Assembly (NCBI GenBank): GCA_023428885.1
Contig: JAEYWQ010000313.1
Span: 1-28,747 of the forward strand
Length of the DNA stretch: 28,747 nucleotides
Reading direction: 5' to 3'
DNA from: Bacillota bacterium
Lineage (GTDB): Bacteria > Bacillota > Clostridia > Lachnospirales > Lachnospiraceae
Positions 8,883-17,054 of the stretch are shown in pieces; within the stretch, counting starts at the first letter, position 1; each line of letters starts with the position of its first letter. The notes beneath the pieces are model-generated. The model did no database searches. It had not been told where the DNA came from and saw only the letters and a list, made by a program, of their open reading frames with translations. The translations under genes and the position numbers were made by a program.

Positions 8883-10088
8883 ATGGACGATAAACTCTAT
8901 ATCCAAACCCTGGGAGGTTTTTCAATCTCATATCAGGATAAAATACTAACCGACCATGATAGCCGTTCCAAAAAGATTTGGATGTTATTAGCATATATTA
9001 TTGTTTTTCATGCGAAAGAAATATCTCAATCCACTCTGATTGATCTTTTTTGGCCAGAAGAAAGTGCTAGTAGTGCCCCTGAGAATGCACTAAAAACAGC
9101 CCTCCATCGTATACGTACAATACTAGGAGAGCTTGGACATCCAACCAAGAAATTAATTCTTCACAAACGAGGTACCTTTCGTTTTAACCCTGAGGTATCC
9201 TTGGTGATTGATGGTGAAGTCTTTGAATCTTATGGCGCACTTGCAGGAAACGTAGAAACTGAAGAGGATCAAAGAATCTACTACTATAAAAAGGCCTTCG
9301 AAATATATAAAGGAGATTTTTTACCAAAGTTTTCTGAAGAAGACTGGGCGGTTCCAATGACCATATATTATCATACAATGTACATTAAAATGGTGCAGGA
9401 ATATCTACTCCTCTTATTACATAGAAAAAGATACGATGATATGATTACCTTATGTTGCACTGCAACGGCCATTGACCCATATGATGAGTTAATTCAGTAT
9501 CATTTTATACTTAGCCTTTATCATTCTGGTAATCAGCAGGCAGCAATTGCTCAATATAATACTTGTATTAATATGTACTATAATAACTTTGGAATTGAAC
9601 CATCCGATCAGATGCTGGATTTATATAAAGAGATTATTAAACAGGAAAAGAGTCCCCAAGTAGATCTGAATGTGATCCAGGAAGATTTGATAGAACGTGA
9701 TAATGAAAAAAGAGCTTATCTTTGCGACTATTCCATCTTTCAACATTTGTATCAAGTTCAGGCGAGATCCATGGAGCGTAGTGGATTAACCTTCTACTTA
9801 TGTTTATTTACCATTGATTCCATAGATAGTAATAATAAGAAATCCTTATCCATTGCCATGAAGCGCCTAGAAGAAGTCATCGGAAATTCTCTTCGTTCTG
9901 GAGATACTTATTCTCGTTACAGTATAAATCAATATATTGTGCTTCTTCCTTCTGCTTGCTATGAGAATAGTATTATTGTAGGTGAGCGAATCCTTAAGAA
10001 TTTTGCGAATTCTAAACCTAAGATTTCTGCTAAGATCTCCTATAATTTAAAACACATGAATCCCAAGAATTTTGAAATATCCATATAA
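8883..10088 (+). CDS. SARP/BTAD-family transcriptional regulator with a GGDEF-like C-terminus
   Basis: A 401-residue cytoplasmic DNA-binding regulator. Residues about 1-95 form an OmpR-type winged helix (LYIQTLGGFSISYQDK, then LIDLFWPEE and ALKTALHRIRTILGELG), as in DnrI/AfsR proteins. Residues about 125-255 are a bacterial transcriptional activation domain of TPR-like helices (YKGDFLPKFSEEDWA, then YDELIQYHFILSLYHSGNQQAAI). Residues about 290-400 are not part of a normal SARP. The segment GDTYSRYSINQYIVLLPS sits where a diguanylate cyclase has a GD..ARYGGDEFVVLLP pattern, so this looks like a degenerate GGDEF domain without the active-site residues. It is the only long plus-strand gene, divergent from the small protein and adhesin, which it may control. 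It ends at a bidirectional terminator. Confidence 0.88.
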   Translation: MDDKLYIQTLGGFSISYQDKILTDHDSRSKKIWMLLAYIIVFHAKEISQSTLIDLFWPEESASSAPENALKTALHRIRTILGELGHPTKKLILHKRGTFRFNPEVSLVIDGEVFESYGALAGNVETEEDQRIYYYKKAFEIYKGDFLPKFSEEDWAVPMTIYYHTMYIKMVQEYLLLLLHRKRYDDMITLCCTATAIDPYDELIQYHFILSLYHSGNQQAAIAQYNTCINMYYNNFGIEPSDQMLDLYKEIIKQEKSPQVDLNVIQEDLIERDNEKRAYLCDYSIFQHLYQVQARSMERSGLTFYLCLFTIDSIDSNNKKSLSIAMKRLEEVIGNSLRSGDTYSRYSINQYIVLLPSACYENSIIVGERILKNFANSKPKISAKISYNLKHMNPKNFEISI

Positions 10089-10106
10089 ACTCACTTTGTT
10101 TTGCAT

Positions 10107-10146
10107 AAACAAGATAAGTCAACAAGCTGCCTCGCTTGTCATGAAA
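10107..10146. repeat. short dispersed repeat, copy 2
   Basis: Matches 808-847 at about 32 of 40 positions. It lies just after the BTAD stop and directly before the bidirectional terminator. See copy 1. Confidence 0.45.
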
Positions 10147-10147
10147 T

Positions 10148-10210
10148 AAAAAATGGGTTACCTATAAATTATCATCTCTTTAATGACAATTTTAAGGCAA
10201 CCCATTTTTT
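10148..10210. terminator. bidirectional intrinsic terminator
   Basis: AAAAAATGGGTT (10148-10159) pairs perfectly with AACCCATTTTTT (10199-10210), giving a T-run at the end on either strand. It sits between convergent genes: the BTAD regulator (stop 10088) and the AraC-type gene (stop 10213), whose stop codon directly abuts it. Confidence 0.8.
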
Positions 10211-10212
10211 AT

Positions 10213-11106
10213 TTATCTTCTTTTTACTGGAATCCAAACTGCACTTTCGTAATTTGGATCCGTGGTCGTCTTTTCGTTACTGTACCATTCTATGTTTATA
10301 CCCAAAGACATCTCATACTCAGCATTTCCATGAAGCCATTCCTTAAAGATCTTAGTGTTTACAGCTTGAAGGGCACCTGGTAATGGTCCTATACACTTAA
10401 ACTTTGCCCACTCAACTTCAGGAATATCATATACTGTCAACCCTTCTGGAACCTTTCCATCCTTATAGATTCCAGCGATTAGATAACGAAACTTTCCGCT
10501 TTCACTTGAGTCATCAATACAGATACCAAACTCTCCGATACAGCATTTAGTTATGGTTTCTTCCAGTTCACCTTCTGCTTTTTCCTTTGCACACAAAGGT
10601 TTTATATAATTTGTATATGTCTCCTCCCAAAACTTTGGTATTTCTTGATAAGAAGAGTTGAAGTCAAAGGATCTTTCAAATCCTATTACTTTAAAAGCTT
10701 TCATCTTTTCTACTACATAATCCATGTCATTTCCTCCTTGAATACTAATCGATATTTTTAGGGGTAGGAAAACTTTAATTCTTCTGGCATCACTACGAAT
10801 CTGCATAGGTGTATAACCATGGAATCTTGAGAAAGCTTTCGTAAAGCTTTCTGGAGTTTCATAACCATATTTATATGCGATGTCGATCACTTTATCTGTG
10901 TCAGCTATAACATCTAATGCCGCCAGATAAAGTCTTCGGTTACGAATATACTCTGACATCGTATATCCTGTCATAAGCTTAAATCCTTTTTGCAGATAAA
11001 ACGGTGATATATAGACCTCATTAGCGATTGCTTCGGCGCCTTCAGCATCCAACAAATGATGTTCCATATAATCAATCGTTTTTTTAATACATTCAAGCCA
11101 CTCCAT
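10213..11106 (-). CDS. AraC-family regulator with GyrI-like effector-binding domain
   Basis: A 297-residue transcription factor. Residues about 1-110 hold two helix-turn-helix motifs of the AraC type (AEAIANEVYISPFYLQKGFK, and IDIAYKYGYETPESFTKAFS followed by HGYTP). Residues about 125-297 form a GyrI-like/SOUL-fold small-molecule-binding domain (DMDYVVEKMKAFKVIGFERS, ending YESAVWIPVKRR). This N-terminal AraC plus C-terminal GyrI-like order is seen in Rob/BltR-like multidrug- or stress-responsive regulators. The ligand and targets are unknown, and no efflux pump lies in the window. The Shine-Dalgarno AAGGAA lies just upstream of the ATG at 11106. It is codirectional with, and about 160 nt downstream of, the PhzF-family gene. 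Confidence 0.93.
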   Translation of the reverse strand: MEWLECIKKTIDYMEHHLLDAEGAEAIANEVYISPFYLQKGFKLMTGYTMSEYIRNRRLYLAALDVIADTDKVIDIAYKYGYETPESFTKAFSRFHGYTPMQIRSDARRIKVFLPLKISISIQGGNDMDYVVEKMKAFKVIGFERSFDFNSSYQEIPKFWEETYTNYIKPLCAKEKAEGELEETITKCCIGEFGICIDDSSESGKFRYLIAGIYKDGKVPEGLTVYDIPEVEWAKFKCIGPLPGALQAVNTKIFKEWLHGNAEYEMSLGINIEWYSNEKTTTDPNYESAVWIPVKRR

Positions 11107-11266
11107 AAATTCTTTCCTTTCCTACCTTGTTACATTTATGATCATAACATGGATACGATCTTTCCTCTTGTCATTTTGTGCACTAATCTGTCTGTAATCC
11201 TTATCTTTTTCCCTTTATAATCGCTTATCTCATAATTATACTTATCTGCCATTCTCATTAGCAGGA

Positions 11267-12073
11267 TTAATAGCTATGATTCACCATATTCTCTATCAGT
11301 AGTTCACCTTGTAGATAACAAATAGCAGTTCCACCTATCTTTACCCGATCATTACAAAATTCACAATACAGGGTCCCACCACGCTGTGAAAGTTGCTTGG
11401 CAAGCATTTTAGTCTTTCCAAGGCGTTCACTCCAGAATGGAATCAAGGTACTGTGAGCTGAGCCTGTTACTGGATCTTCAATAATTCCTGCATTTGGTGC
11501 AAAAAACCTAGATACAAAATCGCAGTTCTCTCCTTTTGCTGTTACAATAATAGCAAAGGCCATATCTTGGCTTATTTTCTTAATCCTTTCCATATTCACT
11601 TGCAGATTTAAAACACTATCCTCATGATCGACTAGAACAAGCAAGTCTCTGGACAGATGTGTTTCAAGAATTTTACAGCCTAAAGCTTCTTCTAATAATT
11701 CAGGCGGAACAATCGCTGTTGGCATTCTGTTAGGAAAGTCCAGAGTGTAGATGTCTCCCTCACGTACCACTGTTAATTTACCACTTTGAGTCTCAAATAC
11801 TATCTCCTTCATACCAGGTGAGACGTAATTCATTATCACAAATGCTGTAGCCAGTGTTGCATGACCGCATAGGTCAATTTCTACTTCTGGTGTAAACCAT
11901 CTTAAGATATATTGATTATTCTTATGTAATAAAAATGCTGTTTCTGCTAGATTATTCTCAAAGGCAATTCTCTGCATGATAGCCTCAGATAGCTCGTAAT
12001 CCAGCAAACAAACTCCTGCTGGATTCCCTTTGAATAATTGATCTGCAAATGCATCTACAATGTAATACTTCAT
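11267..12073 (-). CDS. PhzF-family isomerase/epimerase
   Basis: A 268-residue enzyme of the PhzF/diaminopimelate-epimerase fold. Motifs: IVDAFADQLFKGNPAGV at the N-terminus; ENNLAETAFL, whose Glu44 corresponds to the catalytic Glu45 of PhzF; DLCGHATLA; and EDPVTGSAHSTL (second-half glycine-rich loop). True PhzF isomerises a dihydro-hydroxyanthranilate in phenazine synthesis, but no phenazine genes are present. Most clostridial members have no known substrate, so the reaction cannot be named. The Shine-Dalgarno GGAGG lies 7 nt before the ATG. The gene lies after the siderophore importer but is separated from it by a strong hairpin, so it is probably transcribed independently. Confidence 0.92.
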   Translation of the reverse strand: MKYYIVDAFADQLFKGNPAGVCLLDYELSEAIMQRIAFENNLAETAFLLHKNNQYILRWFTPEVEIDLCGHATLATAFVIMNYVSPGMKEIVFETQSGKLTVVREGDIYTLDFPNRMPTAIVPPELLEEALGCKILETHLSRDLLVLVDHEDSVLNLQVNMERIKKISQDMAFAIIVTAKGENCDFVSRFFAPNAGIIEDPVTGSAHSTLIPFWSERLGKTKMLAKQLSQRGGTLYCEFCNDRVKIGGTAICYLQGELLIENMVNHSY

Positions 12074-12103
12074 TTCTCAACCTCCTGTCATCTGCGTAGG
12101 AAT

Positions 12104-12112
12104 ATTCTACCA
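12104..12112 (-). promoter_or_regulatory. possible extended -10 element for the PhzF gene
   Basis: On the minus strand the sequence ATGGTAGAAT gives a TGn-extended -10 TAGAAT about 30 nt before the start. No good -35 lies at 17 bp. Weak evidence. Confidence 0.3.
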
Positions 12113-12149
12113 TAACTACAAAGGAAAACATAACAAAAAATGTGATAAA

Positions 12150-12194
12150 GGACGTGTTTGTTGACACACTAATTTTGTATCAACAAACACGTCC
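12150..12194 (-). terminator. terminator hairpin after the siderophore operon
   Basis: A perfect 15-bp stem: GGACGTGTTTGTTGA (12150-12164) with TCAACAAACACGTCC (12180-12194), loop 15 nt. On the minus strand it is followed by TTTATCACATTTTTT, an imperfect but usable U-tract. It starts about 50 nt past the stop of the binding-protein gene. Confidence 0.7.
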
Positions 12195-12243
12195 CCTTGT
12201 CATATTAGGACCTGCTTCGATTTAACTACCAATAAAATTATTT

Positions 12244-13332
12244 TTACTTATTAAGAAGTGCTGTTTCAAGATCCTTTAACATATAGTCAAGAGCGGTAAT
12301 ACCACCTTCAGCAGTGTACCATACACCTGGATGCTCAAGGTAAACAATATTTCCATTCTTATAAGCGTCTGTTTTCATGATTAATTCATTTTCAACAACT
12401 TCTTTTGCTGGTTGAGCACCTTCTGTACCAACCGCTTCGTCACGGTTCATAACAAAGATATAGTCTGGGTTTAATCTTGTGATAAACTCAAAGGAAGTCT
12501 CGTTACCATGAGCACTTGTTACAGTAGCTTCGCTACTTCCTTCCTTACTTTCACCCTTCTCTACTCCAACACCGATATTCTCAAATCCAACTTCAACTCC
12601 AATTAAAGAGCAACGTCCATCATTACCTAAAACATTAAGTGCACCTGCATTTAACATACCTATAAAAGCAGTCTTATCTTTTGCCACAGCTGCTAAAGCT
12701 TCGATACGAGCATCAAAATCAGCAAGCATTGTATTTACCTGATCTTGTGCACCAAACATGCTAGCAATCGTTAAGGCATTCTTTTCTACACTTTCAACTA
12801 GTCCAATTTCAATGTCAGTAGCTAAGAAAACTACAGGAGCAATTTCAGAAAGAGCATCATAGCTTGCAGAAAGACGTCCACCTATGAAAATAACATCTGG
12901 TTCACTCTCCATAACAGCTTCTAAGTCAGCTTCTTTGATTGTACCTAGATTAATAATATCATCATTGGAAATATACTTCTGTAAGTAATCAATCGCTGAA
13001 CCCTTGGATGCAGCAACAATTCTATCTCCAAAACCTAAATTATCTAAGATATCCATAGTAGCTAAGTCCATTACTGCAATACGGTCTGGGTTATATGGAA
13101 CTTCAATTTCAACTTCTTCCTTCGCAGCATTGTATGCTTTTATCTTAATAGTCTCTGGATCCTGTGCCTGCTCTTGTTCCTGAACCTGTTCTTGTTCTTG
13201 TGTACTTTCCACTACAGTGCTTTCAACAGGTGTTGGAGTTGCCGTCTCCTTCACTTCTTCCTTCTTTGCTCCGCAAGCAGTTAAAGATAATACCATTACA
13301 CTGGTTAATACAAATCCAAATACTTTTCTCAT
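12244..13332 (-). CDS. iron-siderophore ABC transporter substrate-binding lipoprotein (YclQ/CeuE-like)
   Basis: A 362-residue lipoprotein that would capture a ferric siderophore outside the membrane and deliver it to the two permeases. The signal peptide ends in the lipobox LTAC at about residues 17-20. An acidic, Gln/Glu-rich tether with repeated QEQ follows (about 33-58), then a Peripla_BP_2 domain starting at about residue 75 (VPYNPDRIAVMDLATMDILD, ESEPDVIFIGGR, HGNETSFEFITRLNPDYIFV, GGITALDYML). The domain order and the ATMDILD signature resemble YclQ and CeuE, which bind catecholate-type siderophores such as petrobactin. The ligand here is inferred. It is last in the four-gene operon, 67 nt after the ATPase, with AGGAG before its ATG. 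Confidence 0.93.
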   Translation of the reverse strand: MRKVFGFVLTSVMVLSLTACGAKKEEVKETATPTPVESTVVESTQEQEQVQEQEQAQDPETIKIKAYNAAKEEVEIEVPYNPDRIAVMDLATMDILDNLGFGDRIVAASKGSAIDYLQKYISNDDIINLGTIKEADLEAVMESEPDVIFIGGRLSASYDALSEIAPVVFLATDIEIGLVESVEKNALTIASMFGAQDQVNTMLADFDARIEALAAVAKDKTAFIGMLNAGALNVLGNDGRCSLIGVEVGFENIGVGVEKGESKEGSSEATVTSAHGNETSFEFITRLNPDYIFVMNRDEAVGTEGAQPAKEVVENELIMKTDAYKNGNIVYLEHPGVWYTAEGGITALDYMLKDLETALLNK

Positions 13333-13399
13333 AATGTGTCTCCTATTATCGTATATTTTATGTTTTGTTCTTTATGACTTTTATATTTATATCTCTGCT

Positions 13400-14152
13400 T
13401 TAATAATAGATAGATAGTGGCTTGCCCTCAATTTCTGTAATCTCAAAACCTACCTTATAGATCTCGGATAGATTCTCCTTCGTCATCACCTCCTTAACCG
13501 TTCCGAATTTGGATAACTTCCCATCTACAAAAGCACAAATATAATCTGAGTAAAATGCAGCATAATTGATTTCATGCAACACAAGAATCACTGTCTTTCC
13601 TAACTCATCACATAAGCGTCGAACCGTTTTCATCAACCTGGTTGCATGATAAATATCTAAGTTATTCGTTGGTTCATCCAGTAAAATGTATTCCGTGTCT
13701 TGCGCTATTACCATTGCAATATATGCTCGCTGCCGCTGTCCTCCAGACAACTCATCAATGAATTGATCCTGTATGTCAGCAAGTTCCATAAAGTCAATTG
13801 CTTTATCTATGATTTCTTCATCTTCTTTGGTCACACGGCTACCAGAGTAAGGAAACCTACCAAAGGTAACAAGTTCTCTAACGGTCAACTTCATTTGAAT
13901 GTTATTGGTCTGGGTAAGGATAGAAAGGTGCTTTGACAACTCCTTGCTATTCCACTTTTTAATGTCTTTATCTTTAAAATTCACCGTGCCAGCATCTGAC
14001 TCAATCAGTCGAGATATCATATGCATAACCGTCGATTTTCCCGCTCCATTGGGACCGATGAAAGAGATAGCCTTCCCCTTAGGAATTTCAAAGTCAACAC
14101 CATCTACAACCGTTCTACCGTCATAAACCTTAGTTAGTTTTTCAACACGCAT
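13400..14152 (-). CDS. iron-siderophore ABC transporter ATPase (YclP-like)
   Basis: A 250-residue cytoplasmic ATPase of the FecE/FepC class. It has the Walker A GPNGAGKST, Q-loop LTQTNN, signature LSGGQRQRAYIA, Walker B YILLDEPTNNLD and H-loop VLHEINYA. It powers import through the two adjacent permeases. Start choice: a GTG at 14161 is possible but its Shine-Dalgarno AAAGGAGGA directly abuts it. The ATG at 14152 has 9 nt spacing and begins 1 nt after the TAA of the upstream permease, so it is preferred. The C-terminus (GFEITEIEGKPLSIYY) resembles YclP-type subunits. Confidence 0.95.
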   Translation of the reverse strand: MRVEKLTKVYDGRTVVDGVDFEIPKGKAISFIGPNGAGKSTVMHMISRLIESDAGTVNFKDKDIKKWNSKELSKHLSILTQTNNIQMKLTVRELVTFGRFPYSGSRVTKEDEEIIDKAIDFMELADIQDQFIDELSGGQRQRAYIAMVIAQDTEYILLDEPTNNLDIYHATRLMKTVRRLCDELGKTVILVLHEINYAAFYSDYICAFVDGKLSKFGTVKEVMTKENLSEIYKVGFEITEIEGKPLSIYY

Positions 14153-14153
14153 T

Positions 14154-15206
14154 TTATGCACTCCTCCTTTGTTTCAGTAGCAAATATAAGAAATAGATTC
14201 CACCGCTTACTGTAATGAATACACCGAGCGGAACTGCATATATAACCACATGTTCCACAATGATCTGTCCTCCAATCAAAGCTATGACACCAATCAGAGC
14301 TGCTCCCATGATGAGATGGGAATGTCGGTAGGTTTTCAGCATTTGGCGAGCTAAGTTAGCAATGATAAGACCAAGAAATGAAATCGGCCCCACAAGAGCT
14401 GTAGCAATGGCAATCAGCAATACCACACCTAAGAGTAATTTACGAATGGTTCGATTATAGTCAACACCTAAGTTAATGGCCTGATTCTTACCAAGAGTAA
14501 TCACGTCTAGGAGAGCTAACTCTTTACGTAAAAAGATCATAATTGCAAGGATTAAGAGAACGGAGATCAGAATAATGTCCGTATTCATATTACTAAAGCT
14601 TGCCACCAGGGAAGTTAAGAGGGCATCATATTCGTTAGGATCCATAACACGAATCATAGTTGATTGTATACTTCCGAAGAAAGAAGACAGGACTGTACCA
14701 ATCAGCAAAACATAGAGTACATTGTACTTTGTCTTTTTGAATAAAAAACCATATATCATAGTAGCAATTACACCCATGAGTACCAAGTCCAAACCAAACG
14801 CTAACTTCGTGTTTCTCGCAAACAGACTAGTCGAACCAAATACAAATACCACAATAGTATGTATTAAGGAGTAAAGGGAGTTCATACCTAGTAGGCAAGG
14901 AGTGACAATGGTATTATTGATAATTGACTGGAATACCATGGACGCTCCACCGATACAAGTAGCAACTATGATCATAGTGATAACCTTAGGTGCTCTGATC
15001 TTCATTGAATATCGAAAGAGCTTTGGATTATGAAATTTTACATCGATTGTCATATACAATATAATTGCAAGGATTACTAGAACACTAAGGATAACGAGCT
15101 TTTTACCACTTGAACTATATCTGGCAGAATTCTTAGTTCCAACTTTTCTTTTTTTCTCTGTTAAAATCGGATGTTGAGTTTCTTCAGCATGAACTAAATT
15201 CATCAT
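14154..15206 (-). CDS. iron-siderophore ABC transporter permease 2 (YclO-like, FecCD family)
   Basis: A 350-residue integral membrane protein with a charged cytoplasmic N-terminal tail (residues 1-32) and about nine to ten hydrophobic helices (LVILSVLVILAIILYM, ISVLLILAIMIFL, LLLGVVLLIAIATALVG and others). The segment GPISFLGLIIANLAR is the conserved FecCD cytoplasmic loop that contacts the ATPase. It pairs with permease 1 to form the translocation pore. The start overlaps the upstream stop in an ATGA arrangement (15203-15206), indicating translational coupling. A second ATG immediately follows and is better spaced from GGAGGAG, so the true start could be 3 nt further in. Confidence 0.94.
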   Translation of the reverse strand: MMNLVHAEETQHPILTEKKRKVGTKNSARYSSSGKKLVILSVLVILAIILYMTIDVKFHNPKLFRYSMKIRAPKVITMIIVATCIGGASMVFQSIINNTIVTPCLLGMNSLYSLIHTIVVFVFGSTSLFARNTKLAFGLDLVLMGVIATMIYGFLFKKTKYNVLYVLLIGTVLSSFFGSIQSTMIRVMDPNEYDALLTSLVASFSNMNTDIILISVLLILAIMIFLRKELALLDVITLGKNQAINLGVDYNRTIRKLLLGVVLLIAIATALVGPISFLGLIIANLARQMLKTYRHSHLIMGAALIGVIALIGGQIIVEHVVIYAVPLGVFITVSGGIYFLYLLLKQRRSA

Positions 15207-16210
15207 ATCTCCTCCACCTTTTTTACTTTTCTTATCTTTAGTGCCTTACTACCATGATTCAATCGATACATCAGCATTCCAACGAATATCAAACTTCCTA
15301 AAATTCCAACAATCAATTCGATTGGAAGCTCATAGGGAGAAATTACTGATCTACCAATTAAATCGCAAACCAGAACGAAGAGTGCACCAAACAGTGCAGT
15401 ATCCACAAGCGTTCCCCTTATCTTATCACCCTTAAACATAGCAACTAAGTTTGGTACAATCAAACCGATATAGGATATACTACCAACTACCACTACAATA
15501 CTTGCAGTAATCAAAGCTGCTATCGATAATCCCATGAAAAGTACAACATTATAGTTAATACCAAGGTTTTTGGAGAAGTCTTTCCCCATACCTACAATAT
15601 TAAATTGATTTGCAAAAATAAATGCAATCACTACCAGCGGAACCACCATATATACGATCTCATAACGTCCACGTAAAACTGAAATAAAACTGCCGGTAAG
15701 CCAGGAAGACAAGGCCTGTGTCATTTCGTATTTATAAGCCAGGTAACTTGTGAAACCTCCAATAATATTGCCAAACATAATTCCTACCAAAGGCACCATA
15801 ATGACATCCTTAAACTTAATGCTTTGTATAAACCATATGTAGATCCATGTTCCCAAGATAGCAAATGCCGCCGAGAAAATTGCTCTGCTCCAGATTGTGG
15901 AGTGAGGCATAAATAACAAGGCGATTAATATACCGAGCTGAGCAGAGGAAATGGTTGCTCCTGTAGTTGGTGATACAAATTTGTTCATACACAATTGCTG
16001 CATAATCAAACCGGCTACACTCATGCCAATGCCTGTACATAAAATGGCAAGTAAACGAGGCAAACGAGATATCAGCAATACTTCAATCTGCTCAAAATCC
16101 CCAGCAAGTACATCCCCAAGCTTGATATCCCATACCCCCACAAATAAGGAATATAGGGACAATACTATGGTGCAAATCAGCAAAATTATTGTAGACTTAT
16201 AAGATTTCAT
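15203..16210 (-). CDS. iron-siderophore ABC transporter permease 1 (YclN-like, FecCD family)
   Basis: A 335-residue integral membrane protein and the first gene of the importer operon. It has about nine to ten hydrophobic helices (TIILLICTIVLSLYSLFVGV, LAILCTGIGMSVAGLIM, IVYMVVPLVVIAFIFA and others) and the FecCD coupling loop GSISYIGLIVPNLVAMF. Gene order permease-permease-ATPase-binding protein matches B. subtilis yclNOPQ, which imports petrobactin. The Shine-Dalgarno GGAGGA lies 9 nt before the ATG. A promoter with a Fur-like palindrome lies about 80-125 nt upstream, so iron repression is expected. Confidence 0.94.
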   Translation of the reverse strand: MKSYKSTIILLICTIVLSLYSLFVGVWDIKLGDVLAGDFEQIEVLLISRLPRLLAILCTGIGMSVAGLIMQQLCMNKFVSPTTGATISSAQLGILIALLFMPHSTIWSRAIFSAAFAILGTWIYIWFIQSIKFKDVIMVPLVGIMFGNIIGGFTSYLAYKYEMTQALSSWLTGSFISVLRGRYEIVYMVVPLVVIAFIFANQFNIVGMGKDFSKNLGINYNVVLFMGLSIAALITASIVVVVGSISYIGLIVPNLVAMFKGDKIRGTLVDTALFGALFVLVCDLIGRSVISPYELPIELIVGILGSLIFVGMLMYRLNHGSKALKIRKVKKVEEI

Positions 16211-16285
16211 TCTGTCTCATCCTCCAAAAAAAATAACTATATGCAGAATCTGCACTAGTTATAAAATGTTGATATCTCTTCTAAT

Positions 16286-16338
16286 TGAGAGTGATTATCT
16301 TTCTCATTATAATAACATGCCACAATTGGATATGTCAA
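16286..16338 (-). promoter_or_regulatory. promoter and Fur-like operator of the siderophore operon
   Basis: On the minus strand the -35 is TTGACA (16333-16338) with an 18-bp spacer and -10 TATTAT (16309-16314). Directly downstream, over the expected start site, is a 21-bp palindrome (16286-16306). TGAGA and TCTCA form its ends and GAT-N-ATC its core, close to the Fur 7-1-7 pattern TGATAATnATTATCA. A Fur-family repressor bound here would block initiation when iron is plentiful. Confidence 0.65.
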
Positions 16339-16577
16339 GGCTAAATTGTATTTTTAGACAATAGAGGCTGAATTTGTTGCTTTCGCAAGGCATTACCATT
16401 GATGGATTAATATGCACATATAATAAAAAAAGAATGTCCTCAATACCACCTGGTATTAAAAACATCCATGATAAGACTTGCCTTACCAAGCTAGCTCCAC
16501 GAACTGAATGTAGCTTGGTAAATACAGCTATTTATTTTCACTTTTCAAAACTCCTCAGAACATATGAAGGTAAAAAG
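16339..16577. other. non-coding stretch with an unexplained inverted repeat
   Basis: Between the siderophore promoter and the rpsI terminator. No gene is supported. It contains a perfect 11-bp inverted repeat, TTACCAAGCTA (16483-16493) with TAGCTTGGTAA (16511-16521), loop 17 nt and no U-tract on either strand. A smaller AATACC/GGTATT hairpin lies at 16442-16457. Confidence 0.5.
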
Positions 16578-16579
16578 AA

Positions 16580-16610
16580 AAACCCCAAAAACACAGAGTT
16601 TCTGAGGTTT
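16580..16610 (-). terminator. terminator of rplM-rpsI
   Basis: On the minus strand AAACCTC (16604-16610) pairs with GGGGTTT (16580-16586), with a nested CAGA/CTG stem, followed by TTTCTTTTT. It starts about 26 nt past the rpsI stop. Confidence 0.6.
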
Positions 16611-16636
16611 GTAAGTTCTTTTGGTCTCCCAAATAA

Positions 16637-17029
16637 TTATCTCTTTGAGAACTGAGGAGCACGACGAGCGGCTTTTAAACCGTACTTCTTTCTTTCCTTC
16701 ATTCTTGGATCTCTTGTTAAGAAACCAGCCTTCTTTAATGCTGGACGGTAATCACCATCTGCTGTTAAAAGGGCTCTGGAGATACCATGTCTGATTGCAC
16801 CAGCCTGGCCAGTGAATCCACCACCGTGAACGTTAACAAGAACGTCGAATTTATCTGCTGTTTCTGTTAATACAAGTGGCTGACGAACGATGAGCTTTAA
16901 TGTTTCAAGACCGAAATATGCATCCATATCTCTCTTATTTATTGTAACTTTACCAGTACCAGGTACAAGGTAAACTCTTGCGATACTACTTTTTCTTCTT
17001 CCAGTTCCGTAATATTTTGCTTTAGCCAA
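16637..17029 (-). CDS. rpsI: 30S ribosomal protein S9
   Basis: A 130-residue small-subunit protein. It begins AKAKYYGTGRRKSSIARVYL and ends in the basic tail RRAPQFSKR, whose terminal Lys-Arg reaches the P-site tRNA. The internal GGGFTGQAGAIRHGISRALL is typical of S9. The Shine-Dalgarno AGGAGG lies 6 nt before the ATG. It follows rplM by 25 nt, the near-universal rplM-rpsI pair. Confidence 0.98.
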   Translation of the reverse strand: MAKAKYYGTGRRKSSIARVYLVPGTGKVTINKRDMDAYFGLETLKLIVRQPLVLTETADKFDVLVNVHGGGFTGQAGAIRHGISRALLTADGDYRPALKKAGFLTRDPRMKERKKYGLKAARRAPQFSKR

Positions 17030-17054
17030 TGTTATATCCTCCTTTCAGTCCTAA

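Noticed and set aside
10101..10383. Two plus-strand frames after the BTAD gene
   Set aside because: They run through the bidirectional terminator and then antisense to the AraC/GyrI gene.
16307..16489. Minus-strand 60-codon frame upstream of the siderophore operon
   Set aside because: It overlaps the promoter and operator, has no ribosome-binding site and shows no domain pattern.
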